A stretch of DNA of 49,885 bases, from assembly GCA_947175665.1 (NCBI GenBank), contig CAMWNR010000005.1, forward strand, positions 1 through 49,885, read 5' to 3'. Within the stretch, counting starts at the first letter, position 1; each line of letters opens with the position of its first letter. Shown here one piece after another: positions 8,390 to 16,853 of this stretch. The stretch comes from an uncultured Porphyromonadaceae bacterium (GTDB lineage Bacteria > Bacteroidota > Bacteroidia > Bacteroidales > Muribaculaceae). Below the pieces are notes generated by a model. The model ran no database searches and was not told the origin of the DNA. It worked only from the letters and a program-made list of their open reading frames with translations. The position numbers were made by a program, and so were the translations under genes.

Positions 8390-9215
8390 CAAACCGATTA
8401 GGGAAGGTCCAGTGCTGTCGCGGTCGCACGAGAGCGTAGATGATCAGCCCGATACCGAGCAGAATAAAGGGGATGCTGAGCATCTGACCTAAATTCATAC
8501 CGTATTTTTCGATCATCTCAAATTCCGAAACGACCTGCACATTTTTAAGATATTCTATAAAGAATCTTGAGGCGAAAGTAACCAGAAAGAATACGCCGGT
8601 GAGCAACCACGGTCGCTCTTCGGCATTTCTCTTCCAGTACATCCACATCAGTAATCCGAACAGAAGCAGATAGCATCCCCCCTCATAGAGTTGAGTGGGG
8701 TGAGCGGGAAGGGTCTCGCCATTGCGCACAAATATAAATCCCCACGGCAGAGATGTGTACGCGCCGTAAATCTCACTATTCATCAGATTGCCGAAACGTA
8801 TCAGAGCCGCGACAAGCGCAACCGGCACTACAACCTTGTCAAAGACCCAGGAAGCAGGTTTCTTACTTACGGTCCATGAGAAAATAAAGAGTCCGATTAT
8901 ATTGCCGATAGTACCTCCGTGGCTGGCCAGCCCCCCATTCCATATCTTAAGAATCTCGGAGGGGTGAGCCGAATAATAATCCCACTCGTAAAAGAATACA
9001 TGACCCAGACGCGCACCTACAATAGTGCCGATTACCAGGAAAGTCAGGAGTATGCCGAGCCAACTCTCCGGGGCACCCTCGTGTTTAAACATCGCTGCTA
9101 CTATCTGATAGCCAATAAGAAAGCCTATAGCGAAGCAGAGCCCATACCAGCGAACTGATATGGGTCCTAATGAGAATAATATGGGGTCTGCATTCCAGAT
9201 AATTTCTGTCAGCAT
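8367..9215 (-). CDS. lgt: Prolipoprotein diacylglyceryl transferase
   Basis: This 282-residue membrane enzyme has seven predicted hydrophobic segments and the Lgt signatures: 'RWYGLCFAIGFLIGY' near the N terminus, 'GARLGHVFFYEWDYY', the region 'GLASHGGTIGNIIGLF' containing the HGG loop, and 'HPTQLYE'. Lgt attaches diacylglycerol from phosphatidylglycerol to the lipobox cysteine of prelipoproteins at the inner membrane. Several lipoproteins in this window (fimbrial proteins, S41 peptidase) would be its substrates. The start codon is directly preceded by ATAAGTAAGT, a half-site of the dispersed repeat found elsewhere here. It lies 31 bp after ackA on the same strand. Confidence 0.95.
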   Translation of the reverse strand: MLTEIIWNADPILFSLGPISVRWYGLCFAIGFLIGYQIVAAMFKHEGAPESWLGILLTFLVIGTIVGARLGHVFFYEWDYYSAHPSEILKIWNGGLASHGGTIGNIIGLFIFSWTVSKKPASWVFDKVVVPVALVAALIRFGNLMNSEIYGAYTSLPWGFIFVRNGETLPAHPTQLYEGGCYLLLFGLLMWMYWKRNAEERPWLLTGVFFLVTFASRFFIEYLKNVQVVSEFEMIEKYGMNLGQMLSIPFILLGIGLIIYALVRPRQHWTFPNRFATEEKKK

Positions 9216-9246
9216 ACTTACTTATACTATTAGAGAAAGAATACAC

Positions 9247-10446
9247 TTAGAGATTGCTGACTATCTCAGCGGTGTCGCGGGCGATCATCATCTCCTCATC
9301 GGTGGGGATAACCACTACTTTGACTTTTGAGTCCTTGCCTGAGATCTCGATCTCCTCACCGCGTACCTTATTAGCCTCAGCATTAAATGTAACACCGAGG
9401 TATTCGAGATGCTTGCATATTACCTCGCGGGTGCCGGTCTGATTCTCACCTACACCTCCGGTAAATACGATTACATCCACACCACCGAGCACTGCCACGT
9501 ATGCACCGATGTATTTAAGTATGCGATACTCATACATATCCAGAGCGAGTACGGCCTTTTCTTCGCCACGCTCTACAGCAGCCTCGATATCGCGCATATC
9601 GCTTGAAATCTCCGATACTCCGGCCACACCGCTCTCCTTGTTGATGAGTTTCATCACCCCTGCGGCATCAAGATTCAGACGCTCCATAAGGTAAACGAGC
9701 GCACCCGGATCCACATCACCTACACGGGTACCCATCATCAGACCTTCGGTGGGAGTCAGACCCATAGAGGTGTCGACAGAGATACCATCCTTGATAGCGG
9801 TTATAGAAGCGCCATTACCGATGTGGCAGGTTATGATGCGCTGTTTCTCGTAAGGTACTCCGAGAAATTCGCAAGCACGGCGTGATACATAACGGTGAGA
9901 TGTGCCGTGGAAACCGTAGCGGCGCACACCGTATTTCTCGTATGCCCAATAGGGGAGGGCATACATGTATGCTTTGGCGGGCATGGTCTGGTGAAATGCA
10001 GTGTCAAAGACACCTACCTGCGGCACATTGGGGAGAATGTCGGTCACAGCCTCGATACCGGTTACATTAGCCGGGTTATGAAGCGGTGCTACAGGATAGC
10101 ACTCCTTGACTTTCTCGATAACCTCGGGAGTGATGAGTACTGATTTGTTGAACTTCTCCATACCGTGTACGATACGGTGACCTACAGCACCGATCTCGTC
10201 AAAACTCTTGATCACACCCTCTTTGGGGTCGGTGAGAACATTCAGTACCTGGCGCACAGCCTCTTTGGCATCCGGCATATCAACCACGATAGTCTCCTTG
10301 GAGCCGTCGGGACGCTTGAACTTGAGAAAAGAATCCGGGAGCCCGATCTTTTCTACACCACCCTCGGCAAGAACACCCTTGGTATCAGAATCAATGAGTT
10401 TATATTTAACACTGCTTGAGCCGCAGTTAAGAACAAGAATCTTCAT
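9247..10446 (-). CDS. ackA: Acetate kinase
   Basis: This 399-residue protein begins 'MKILVLNCGSSSVKYKL', the acetate kinase signature, and has 'VFDTAFHQTMP', 'RYGFHGTSHRYV', 'CHIGNGAS' and 'DTSMGLTPTEGLMMGTR'. It phosphorylates ADP from acetyl phosphate to yield acetate and ATP, the final step of the Pta-AckA fermentation route. It is downstream of pta on the same strand, 43 bp apart, forming the usual pta-ackA operon. The gap contains a triplicated 13-bp repeat. Confidence 0.97.
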   Translation of the reverse strand: MKILVLNCGSSSVKYKLIDSDTKGVLAEGGVEKIGLPDSFLKFKRPDGSKETIVVDMPDAKEAVRQVLNVLTDPKEGVIKSFDEIGAVGHRIVHGMEKFNKSVLITPEVIEKVKECYPVAPLHNPANVTGIEAVTDILPNVPQVGVFDTAFHQTMPAKAYMYALPYWAYEKYGVRRYGFHGTSHRYVSRRACEFLGVPYEKQRIITCHIGNGASITAIKDGISVDTSMGLTPTEGLMMGTRVGDVDPGALVYLMERLNLDAAGVMKLINKESGVAGVSEISSDMRDIEAAVERGEEKAVLALDMYEYRILKYIGAYVAVLGGVDVIVFTGGVGENQTGTREVICKHLEYLGVTFNAEANKVRGEEIEISGKDSKVKVVVIPTDEEMMIARDTAEIVSNL

Positions 10447-10454
10447 TTTTTTTA

Positions 10455-10493
10455 TCTGAAATATTATTCTGAAATATTATTCTGAAATATTAT
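10455..10493. repeat. 13-bp tandem repeat, three copies, between pta and ackA
   Basis: TCTGAAATATTAT is present three times in perfect head-to-tail array (10455-10467, 10468-10480, 10481-10493). The pta stop codon (10490-10492 on the plus strand) lies inside the third copy, so copy number sets the spacing between pta and the ackA start. Confidence 0.9.
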
Positions 10494-11506
10494 TTTGCGT
10501 TTTTCTCACCGATAGCCTGATTACAGGTCACGATGATAGTATTGACGATATCCTCTACGGTAGCACCGCGCGACAGGTCATTGACCGGAGCGGCGAGACC
10601 TTGAAGAATCGGGCCGACAGCACCGGCACCTGCCAGACGCTGTACGAGTTTATATGCGATATTGCCTACTTCGAGAGAGGGGAATATAAGAGTATTGGCG
10701 TGTCCTGCCACCTCGCTGCCCGGAGCCTTTTTAGCAGCAACTTCGGGTACAATAGCGGCATCGCTCTGGAGTTCACCGTCGATCTTAAGCGCCGGATCCA
10801 TCTGTCTGGCGATCTCAACGGCATTGCGCACCTTATCAACACGTTCGTGAGAAGCGGAACCCCAGGTTGAGAAACTAAGCATAGCCACAACCGGATCAAG
10901 ACCTGCGATATTCTTGGTGGTCTTGGCGGTCTCAACTGCGATCTGTGCAAGTTCTTCGCTGGTAGGATCAGGCACTACAGCGCAGTCTGCAAAAACCAAC
11001 ATGCTATCCTGACCGTAAGGTACACCTTCGGGGAGGAGCATGATGAAGGCACCTGATACAACCGAAATGCCGGGCTTTGTCTTGAGAACCTGGAAAGCGG
11101 CGCGGAGTACATGAGAAGTAGGACTAAGCGCACCTGCTACCATACAATCTGCATCCTCACCCTTGATCATAAGGCACCCGAGGTAAAGCGGGTTCTTAAC
11201 CTGCTCGCGAGCCATCTCAAGAGTCACGCCCTTTTTCTTGCGCAATTCGTGAAAGAGAAGAGCATACTTCTCAGTAAAGGCTTCATCGTCAGGATTAATG
11301 AATGTAGCCTCAGCGATATGCTTGAGATTGAGTTTGTCGGCCTCAGCGATGATTTCATCTTTATGACCGATAAGGAATACATTAGCGATTTTCTTTTCAA
11401 TAATCTGATCAGCAGCCTGCAGAGTGCGAGGCTCTTTAGACTCAGGGAGCACGAGACGCTGGGGCATACCCTGCGCGGCAAGTGTGAGACGTTCGAATAA
11501 TGTCAT
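10490..11506 (-). CDS. pta: Phosphate acetyltransferase
   Basis: This 338-residue protein is a single-domain Pta: 'RLVLPESKEPRTLQAA', 'PLYLGCLMIKGEDADCMVAG', 'SFSTWGSASHERVDKV', 'DGELQSDAAIVP' and 'NTLIFPSLEVGNIAYKL' are family landmarks. It converts acetyl-CoA and phosphate to acetyl phosphate for AckA. It lacks the N-terminal DRTGG region of the long enterobacterial form. Its 5' leader probably contains the 197-bp repeat element at 11529-11725, because the best upstream -7 box on this strand is at 11799-11806. Confidence 0.96.
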   Translation of the reverse strand: MTLFERLTLAAQGMPQRLVLPESKEPRTLQAADQIIEKKIANVFLIGHKDEIIAEADKLNLKHIAEATFINPDDEAFTEKYALLFHELRKKKGVTLEMAREQVKNPLYLGCLMIKGEDADCMVAGALSPTSHVLRAAFQVLKTKPGISVVSGAFIMLLPEGVPYGQDSMLVFADCAVVPDPTSEELAQIAVETAKTTKNIAGLDPVVAMLSFSTWGSASHERVDKVRNAVEIARQMDPALKIDGELQSDAAIVPEVAAKKAPGSEVAGHANTLIFPSLEVGNIAYKLVQRLAGAGAVGPILQGLAAPVNDLSRGATVEDIVNTIIVTCNQAIGEKNAK

Positions 11507-11528
11507 GATACTGTATTTAAGTAAATTT

Positions 11529-11725
11529 ATAAGTAAGTAATGAAAATTAAACGATATTATAAAAGTAAGTAGTAAAAGAATATCTTGTGCAATAAAACTT
11601 AATCTTTTTGGCTAATTTCCAATTGTCACTCAGTCAGATACAAAGTATCTTCCTTCGCTCCGCATGGAAATTATCTCAAAAATCTTTAAGTTTTATTTGC
11701 ACATTAATTTTCGTTACTTACTTAT
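11529..11725. repeat. MITE-like element with 22-bp terminal inverted repeats, copy 1
   Basis: The 197-bp element begins ATAAGTAAGTAATGAAAATT and ends with the reverse complement of the same 22 bp with one mismatch. Inside is a second, imperfect palindrome centred near GATACAAAGTATC (about 11636-11650), so the whole element can fold into one long hairpin. A second copy, about 95% identical by eye, lies in inverted orientation at 20353-20550. No protein is encoded, so it would be non-autonomous. It lies in the 5' region of pta. Confidence 0.8.
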
Positions 11726-11798
11726 ATAATCGATAATATGATTGTCCCGTGCGCGCCGACAGGTGGAGGCTCAGGGCATCCGTGAGGTGAGAATAATG

Positions 11799-11806
11799 CA
11801 AAGATA
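11799..11806 (-). promoter_or_regulatory. Candidate -7 box for pta-ackA
   Basis: On the minus strand this reads TATCTTTG, an exact TAnnTTTG box. The expected -33 TTTG is only weakly present (TTTA-like, about 18 bp upstream). A start near 11792 would place the MITE-like element in the pta leader. Confidence 0.4.
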
Positions 11807-11861
11807 ATAAAAGAGGAGGGATTTTAAAACGGAATATCCGAATATTTGTCGGAATATTTTG

Positions 11862-11869
11862 TAATTTTG
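11862..11869 (+). promoter_or_regulatory. Candidate -7 box directly before the LptF/LptG-family gene
   Basis: TAATTTTG matches TAnnTTTG and ends four bases before the ATG at 11874. No TTTG lies at the usual 19-21 bp distance; one at 11845-11848 leaves only 13 bp. If used, the transcript would be nearly leaderless. Confidence 0.35.
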
Positions 11870-11873
11870 CATT

Positions 11874-13868
11874 ATGGTTTGGTTTAAGCGTCTGCATTGG
11901 TTTATGCTGAAGACTTTTCTTCCGCTTTTCGCGATGACTTTCTTCATCGTGCTATTCATCGTGCTGATGCAGTTCTTATGGCGCTATATAAATGACCTTG
12001 TAGGTAAAGGTCTGGGTATCGGGGTGATTGCCGAACTATTCTTTTACGCTGCCGTATCTATGGTGCCAATGGCATTGCCGCTTGCAATCTTGCTGGCCAG
12101 CCTTATGACCTTCGGCAACTTAGGTGAGAAATTCGAGTTGACAGCGATGAAGGCCTCGGGGATATCTCTGCTCCGTGTCATGGCTCCGCTGATAGTCACG
12201 GTAGGTATAATCGCTACCGGAGCATTCTTTTTTCAGAATGATGTTTTGCCTAAGGCTCAGGTGAAGATGTGGACTCTGCTATTCTCAATGCGTCAGAAAT
12301 CGCCTGAACTTGAAATACCCGAAAACGTCTTTTACGACAAGATACCCGGCTTCAACCTCTTTGTCAAAGATAAAAACCGTGACACCGGTATGCTACGCGG
12401 GGTTACGATCTATGATGTGAGCAAGGGAGGTGACAACGCCTCGGTAATAACGGCTGACTCAGCCGTACTCGCCTTTACGCCCGATATGCGTTACCTGTAT
12501 CTGCATCTATATGAGGGCGATCAGTTTGAAAACCTCAGAGATCAGAACAATAGCCGCATGAACGCGGTAAATACCCCTTTCAGACGAGAATCATTTGTGG
12601 ATAAGCAGGTGCTTATACCGTTTGATGCCAACTTCAATCGTCTTGATGAGGGTGGTATGAGAAGCCAGTATGTAGGTAAGAATATCTCGGAATTACAACA
12701 TACCATAGACTCCGTAAGCAAACGCATAGACTCCATAGGCAGAATTGAGGCCTCGCAACTAAAGCGTGATGAATTGCGTATGGTGACTGCAAGCCGATCC
12801 ACGCGAGGTGCAAGGTCGGCATCGCCCCGGGGGAAGGAGTATTATGCCGCAGAGGAGTATTATGCCAATGCTCCCGGTATATCGTCTGAGGCGCCTAAGC
12901 GTCAGGAATATCATGTCAAAGTAAATACCGACGGCGTGCCTGCGATAACTATGTCTGAATTGCTCGACTCACTCTCACCGATAAAGCATGTGGAGGTCAT
13001 AAACAATGCAATATCAATAAGTCAGCACCGACAGCAGATGATGCAATTTCGCGCTCAGGTAATGGCCGATGAGAAAAAGGTACTGCGCAGGCATGACATC
13101 GAACTATTGAAAAAATTCACTCTCTCGGTAGCCTGCATCATATTCTTCTTTATAGGGGCACCGTTAGGGGCGATAATAAGAAAAGGTGGTCTCGGTACAC
13201 CGCTTGTAATCTCGATACTCCTTTTTGTGGTGTACTATATCATAGACAACACCGGCTACAAAATGGCGCGTGACGGTAAAATCGAGGTCTGGGTGGGTAT
13301 ATGGTTGTCAACATTCATATTAGGCCCCTTAGGTGTATATGTCACCTGGAAAGCCATGAATGACGCTGCCGTATTTGATCCGGATAAGGTGAAAGGCTGG
13401 ATGCGTAAACTCATCGGTGCGAGAGGTAGTCGCAGTATAGCCTCAAAAGAGATAATCATAGAGGAGGTAGATACCCCCACCGCTATCGAAATGCTTGAAG
13501 CATTAATAAGAGAAGCGACCGATACAGGCAACCGTTATAAAAAACTTATAGGTTACCGCCGATACTGGATCGAAGGGATAAACTCCGCTGATGTGCAGAA
13601 TCTGTCAGCGACCCTCGAAGCGGCCGTAGGTTATCTTGCCAACTCACGTAATCCTCAGGTGATAAATGCTCTTGCAGACTTCCCGGTGCTAAGACAGGTA
13701 TGGGTATATCATCCGGTAAGAAAGCGTTGGCTCTCATGGGTGATGATGATTACGGTACCTCTGGGCCTGCCTATATATCTGGCGGGTCTTCAGGCACAAA
13801 AAGATCTGCGTGCAGACTGCACACAGATCATAGAGAGAAGTAGAAAAATAATAGATCTTCTGAAATAA
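11874..13868 (+). CDS. LptF/LptG family LPS-export permease (YjgP/YjgQ)
   Basis: This 664-residue protein has the LptF/LptG layout. Three N-terminal membrane segments lie within residues 14-115, with 'FLWRYINDLVGKGL' and 'ELTAMKASGISLLRVMAPL'. A periplasmic jellyroll-type region follows, then three further membrane segments around residues 415-495 with 'FFIGAPLGAIIRKGGLGTPL'. The family moves lipopolysaccharide from the inner membrane to the Lpt bridge together with LptB. A long linker in the periplasmic part (about residues 270-370) and a C-terminal cytoplasmic extension ending in one more hydrophobic segment make it longer than the ~360-residue enterobacterial form, as seen in Bacteroidetes. 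LptF and LptG cannot be told apart here. Confidence 0.88.
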   Translation: MVWFKRLHWFMLKTFLPLFAMTFFIVLFIVLMQFLWRYINDLVGKGLGIGVIAELFFYAAVSMVPMALPLAILLASLMTFGNLGEKFELTAMKASGISLLRVMAPLIVTVGIIATGAFFFQNDVLPKAQVKMWTLLFSMRQKSPELEIPENVFYDKIPGFNLFVKDKNRDTGMLRGVTIYDVSKGGDNASVITADSAVLAFTPDMRYLYLHLYEGDQFENLRDQNNSRMNAVNTPFRRESFVDKQVLIPFDANFNRLDEGGMRSQYVGKNISELQHTIDSVSKRIDSIGRIEASQLKRDELRMVTASRSTRGARSASPRGKEYYAAEEYYANAPGISSEAPKRQEYHVKVNTDGVPAITMSELLDSLSPIKHVEVINNAISISQHRQQMMQFRAQVMADEKKVLRRHDIELLKKFTLSVACIIFFFIGAPLGAIIRKGGLGTPLVISILLFVVYYIIDNTGYKMARDGKIEVWVGIWLSTFILGPLGVYVTWKAMNDAAVFDPDKVKGWMRKLIGARGSRSIASKEIIIEEVDTPTAIEMLEALIREATDTGNRYKKLIGYRRYWIEGINSADVQNLSATLEAAVGYLANSRNPQVINALADFPVLRQVWVYHPVRKRWLSWVMMITVPLGLPIYLAGLQAQKDLRADCTQIIERSRKIIDLLK

Positions 13869-13960
13869 TCTCACATATCAAAATCCCCGGTCAGGAGGAA
13901 TGTAAATACTCCGCCGCAATAGATAATGATGAGAGTCGGGATACGCGATATGCGGAAGAA

Positions 13961-14356
13961 TTACAACCGGGCGCGTATGGCATCGATGCGCTGCTGTATC
14001 TCATCGCGGGTGCGCTCAAGTTCGCGCAGTTCACGCTCATGGCGCATACGGTAGAAATTATTAAGTTTATCTTTAGCCTCATCGATAGCCGCGTGCATAC
14101 GCTCCATCTCCTTCTCGGTAAAATTTTCGGTAGTTTCGATCATCGTGGCGAGCGCAGAGGCATGGCGTATTACATCGGCAGCCGTCAACCCCTCAGGTTT
14201 TTGCCGGCGCAATTCATTACGGCGTTTCCATGCCATGATGGCAGAGTATCGGGTGGAAATCGGTTTTTGAAAGAATGCATCTCTCACTTCGGCAGGTTTA
14301 CCACTCAGATATTCATCCTGATATTTGTTGACAACATCTTCCTTAGTCTGTCGCAT
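13961..14356 (-). CDS. Small charged coiled-coil protein, unknown function
   Basis: This 131-residue protein is rich in Arg, Glu and Lys. Its C-terminal half ('MERMHAAIDEAKDKLNNF' and a long R/E-rich run) should form a coiled coil. The N-terminal part contains 'KEDVVNKYQDEYLSGKP' and 'RYSAIMAWKRRNEL'. I do not recognise a named family. It has no signal peptide or membrane segment. It is convergent with the LptF/LptG-family gene and divergent from the queF operon. Codon use is like its neighbours, so it looks like a resident gene. Confidence 0.6.
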   Translation of the reverse strand: MRQTKEDVVNKYQDEYLSGKPAEVRDAFFQKPISTRYSAIMAWKRRNELRRQKPEGLTAADVIRHASALATMIETTENFTEKEMERMHAAIDEAKDKLNNFYRMRHERELRELERTRDEIQQRIDAIRARL

Positions 14357-14628
14357 AAATTAATCTATTTTAATTGAAAAATTTTCCTCAGTATATAAAT
14401 ATTTTGTAAATTTACGAAATAAATCAATACCCTCATTATAAATGTTGACTTATTATAAATGTTGACTGCACTTCGGTTAATGAAATTTCATTACTTACTT
14501 AAGAGTGTGTTTGCTTTTAAATGATTTTAAGTCGCCTGCATGTTATAAAGGGGGTATGATGCGGTATGTAAAACCGCATGTTATATATACAGCAAATTGT
14601 ACAAAATAATATCAAAGCACTGATTGAT
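14357..14628. other. Intergenic region upstream of the que operon
   Basis: The gap holds a 16-bp direct repeat (ATTATAAATGTTGACT at 14435-14450 and 14452-14467), a TTACTTACTTAA half-site of the MITE-like repeat (14491-14502), the second copy of the 28-bp repeat, and a small hairpin with a 7-bp stem (ATGCGGT at 14559-14565, ACCGCAT at 14573-14579). No exact promoter pair was found. The hairpin does not fit the preQ1 riboswitch consensus. Confidence 0.5.
14502..14529. repeat. 28-bp dispersed repeat, copy 2
   Basis: It matches 514-541 in 27 of 28 positions and in the same orientation. Here it follows directly on a TTACTTACTTA motif. Confidence 0.7.
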
Positions 14629-15102
14629 ATGCGACAAGATGACGAATTGCAGGGAGTTACACTCCTCGGTAATCAAGGTGTGAAGTATCCCACTGACTAT
14701 GATCCCGCACTGCTTGAGACATTTATCAACAAGCATGAAGATAATGAATATGTAGTAACCTTCGACTGTCCGGAGTTTACTACATTGTGCCCCAAAACCG
14801 GCCAACCGGATTTCGGGCATATATACATATCTTATATACCTCGCGAGAGGATGGTAGAGAGCAAGAGTCTGAAACTATACCTTTTCTCATTTCGCAATCA
14901 CGGCGACTTTCACGAAGATTGTGTAAACATCATAATGAAAGATCTGCGAGCCCTGATGGATCCCCGATATATCGAAGTAAAAGGTATATTCATGCCCAGA
15001 GGAGGTATAAGCATTTATCCGTTTGCAAACTGGGGAGATGCCGAACATAAAGAACTTGAAAAGCAGCGCCGTCTGGATGCATTTCGCGAGGCGATTAAAT
15101 GA
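14629..15102 (+). CDS. queF: NADPH-dependent 7-cyano-7-deazaguanine (preQ0) reductase QueF
   Basis: This is a short-form QueF. The catalytic cysteine region is '[18 protein letters not shown]', followed by the QueF motif '[20 protein letters not shown]' and '[17 protein letters not shown]'. It reduces preQ0 to preQ1 with NADPH in queuosine synthesis. I take the ATG at 14629 (157 residues), where family similarity begins ('[12 protein letters not shown]'); an in-frame ATG at 14578 would add 17 residues and lies inside a small hairpin. Its stop overlaps the queC start by 4 bp. It is the first gene of queF-C-D-E. Confidence 0.93.
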   Translation: MRQDDELQGVTLLGNQGVKYPTDYDPALLETFINKHEDNEYVVTFDCPEFTTLCPKTGQPDFGHIYISYIPRERMVESKSLKLYLFSFRNHGDFHEDCVNIIMKDLRALMDPRYIEVKGIFMPRGGISIYPFANWGDAEHKELEKQRRLDAFREAIK

Positions 15103-15770
15103 AAGGTATTGAAATGGTAAAAGATTCGATAATAGTGGTATCCGGAGGTATGGACTCCGTGACGTTGCTTCATGAGTATAAAGATCGTATCGCGCTGGCA
15201 GTGACGTTTGATTATGGTTCCAATCATAACGCACGCGAGATAGAGTGCGCCCGCAAAAATTGTGAAATGCTCGGCATCGAACATCTGGTGATCCCGTTGC
15301 AGTTTATGAAGGATTATTTCAAAAGTTCGTTGTTGTCAGGAGCCGATGAAATCCCCGAGGGGAACTATGACGATGAGAATATGAAGAGTACGGTAGTACC
15401 TTTCCGCAACGGGATAATGCTGAGTGTGGCTTGCGGGTTGGCCGAAAGTCGCGGTCTGAAACATCTGCTTATAGCCAACCACGGTGGAGACCATGCCATA
15501 TACCCTGATTGCCGCAGAGGATTTGTAGATGCTATGAGTGAGGCTATGCAAAACGGTACATACGATCATGTATCTATCCTTGCCCCATATACCGATATTA
15601 CCAAAGGGGATATAGCGCGTATCGGCAAGCGTTTAGGCGTAGACTATGCACTGACTTACAGTTGCTATCGTGGCGAAGAGAAGCATTGCGGACGTTGCGG
15701 TACCTGTGTGGAGCGCAAGGAAGCGATGGAATACGCCGGTATAAAGGATCCTACAGAATATGTAAATTAA
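15099..15770 (+). CDS. queC: 7-cyano-7-deazaguanine synthase QueC
   Basis: This 223-residue protein has the PP-loop '[13 protein letters not shown]' near the N terminus and a C-terminal zinc site ('[17 protein letters not shown]', four cysteines). QueC uses ATP and ammonia to convert 7-carboxy-7-deazaguanine to preQ0. The ATG overlaps the end of queF (ATGA). A second in-frame ATG at 15114 ('[12 protein letters not shown]') would also give a normal N terminus. All motifs are intact. Confidence 0.95.
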   Translation: MKGIEMVKDSIIVVSGGMDSVTLLHEYKDRIALAVTFDYGSNHNAREIECARKNCEMLGIEHLVIPLQFMKDYFKSSLLSGADEIPEGNYDDENMKSTVVPFRNGIMLSVACGLAESRGLKHLLIANHGGDHAIYPDCRRGFVDAMSEAMQNGTYDHVSILAPYTDITKGDIARIGKRLGVDYALTYSCYRGEEKHCGRCGTCVERKEAMEYAGIKDPTEYVN

Positions 15771-15774
15771 TACA

Positions 15775-16107
15775 ATGTATTACGTAAAAAAAAGACTCGA
15801 AATATCGGCCGCCCATAAATTATGTCTCTCATACGAGAGCAAATGCACTCAACTCCACGGCCACAACTGGATAATAACAGTAGAGTGCAAATCAGAAACG
15901 CTTAATCAAGACGGAATGGTTACCGACTTTACACATGTAAAGGAGAAGATCAACGGTCTGCTTGATCATGCGGTACTGAATGATGTGATACCCGTAAACC
16001 CTACAGCCGAAAATATAGCCCGGTGGATAGTGGATAATGTGGAAAATGCGTGGCGTTGCGAAGTTCAGGAGAGCGAGGGTAATATCGCTATCTATGAGAA
16101 GGATTAA
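15775..16107 (+). CDS. queD: 6-carboxy-5,6,7,8-tetrahydropterin synthase QueD
   Basis: This 110-residue protein of the PTPS/QueD family has zinc ligands His14, His28 and His30 ('SAAHKL', 'QLHGHNW') and the catalytic Cys24. Further motifs are 'GMVTDFTHVKEKI' and 'LDHAVLND', and 'PTAENIARWI' marks the QueD C-terminal part. It makes 6-carboxytetrahydropterin from dihydroneopterin triphosphate. It sits 4 bp after queC and overlaps or abuts queE depending on the queE start. GTP cyclohydrolase I, the preceding enzyme, is not in the window. Confidence 0.95.
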   Translation: MYYVKKRLEISAAHKLCLSYESKCTQLHGHNWIITVECKSETLNQDGMVTDFTHVKEKINGLLDHAVLNDVIPVNPTAENIARWIVDNVENAWRCEVQESEGNIAIYEKD

Positions 16108-16126
16108 TGCAAGAGGAGGATTGGTA

Positions 16127-16720
16127 TTGAAACGTAAGATTAATGAGATATTCTATTCTCTGCAGGGCGAAGGCGCACACACCGGTATGCCGGTAGTGTT
16201 TGTACGCTTCTCCGGTTGCAATCTCAAGTGCCCTTTTTGCGACACTGCGCATCAGGATGGGGTGGAGATGGAAGATGAGGAGATATTGGCGCGTGTAGAG
16301 GAATATCCGACTGACCGGGTAGTGATTACGGGTGGTGAACCGTCATTATGGATAGATGATGCGTTTGTCGACATGCTACATAAAAACGGCAAGAAGGTTG
16401 CGATAGAGACCAATGGCACTCACCCTCTGCCCGACTCGATAGATTGGGTTACCTGTTCGCCCAAAGGGGGGATGGCTCCCGGAGGAGAGAATCTGAGAAT
16501 AGGTAGGGCAGACGAAATAAAAGTAGTGAATGTAGGTCAGGATCTGGAGCAATATTTCAGTTTGCCGATAGAGGGAGAGCCGTTGATGTTTCTGCAACCC
16601 TGCTATGTAGATGACCCTCAAGAGCGCGAGCGCAATATTCAAGATACCATCGCCCGGGTGAAACGCGATCCCCGCTGGCGCCTGTCGCTACAGACTCACC
16701 GCCTGCTCAACATCCCCTGA
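16127..16720 (+). CDS. queE: 7-carboxy-7-deazaguanine synthase QueE (radical SAM)
   Basis: The protein carries the radical SAM cluster motif 'CNLKCPFC' (CX3CX2C) after 'IFYSLQGEGAHTGMPVVFVR', then 'VVITGGEPSLW' and 'CSPKGG'. It rearranges 6-carboxytetrahydropterin to 7-carboxy-7-deazaguanine. I place the start at the TTG at 16127, giving 197 residues and the family N terminus 'KRKINEIFYSLQGEG'. AGGAGG lies about eight bases upstream, unusual in a genome that mostly lacks such sites. An in-frame ATG at 16094 overlaps queD and would add 11 residues. Confidence 0.9.
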   Translation: MKRKINEIFYSLQGEGAHTGMPVVFVRFSGCNLKCPFCDTAHQDGVEMEDEEILARVEEYPTDRVVITGGEPSLWIDDAFVDMLHKNGKKVAIETNGTHPLPDSIDWVTCSPKGGMAPGGENLRIGRADEIKVVNVGQDLEQYFSLPIEGEPLMFLQPCYVDDPQERERNIQDTIARVKRDPRWRLSLQTHRLLNIP

Positions 16721-16763
16721 TATTTCTTCTGCGTCCAAGGTGCGGTATATCTTGTATAGGGGG

Positions 16764-16815
16764 ATTAAATCAAAGACCCGAATCAGTTATGGCTGATTCG
16801 GGTCTTTGATTTAAT
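16764..16815. terminator. Bidirectional terminator-like palindrome between queE and the zinc-ribbon gene
   Basis: Arms 16764-16786 and 16793-16815 are perfect 23-bp inverted repeats around a 6-nt loop. They lie between two convergent genes. The palindrome is followed directly by GCCTGCTCTTTAGGC, related to the GCCTGCTCTGCAGGC hairpin at 891-905. Confidence 0.75.
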
Positions 16816-16853
16816 GCCTGCTCTTTAGGCAGGGGGTCAATGACACGGATTTT

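Noticed and set aside
14540-14628. preQ1 riboswitch in front of queF
   Set aside because: A small 7-bp hairpin is present, but the C-rich loop and A-rich tail of the known preQ1 classes are missing.
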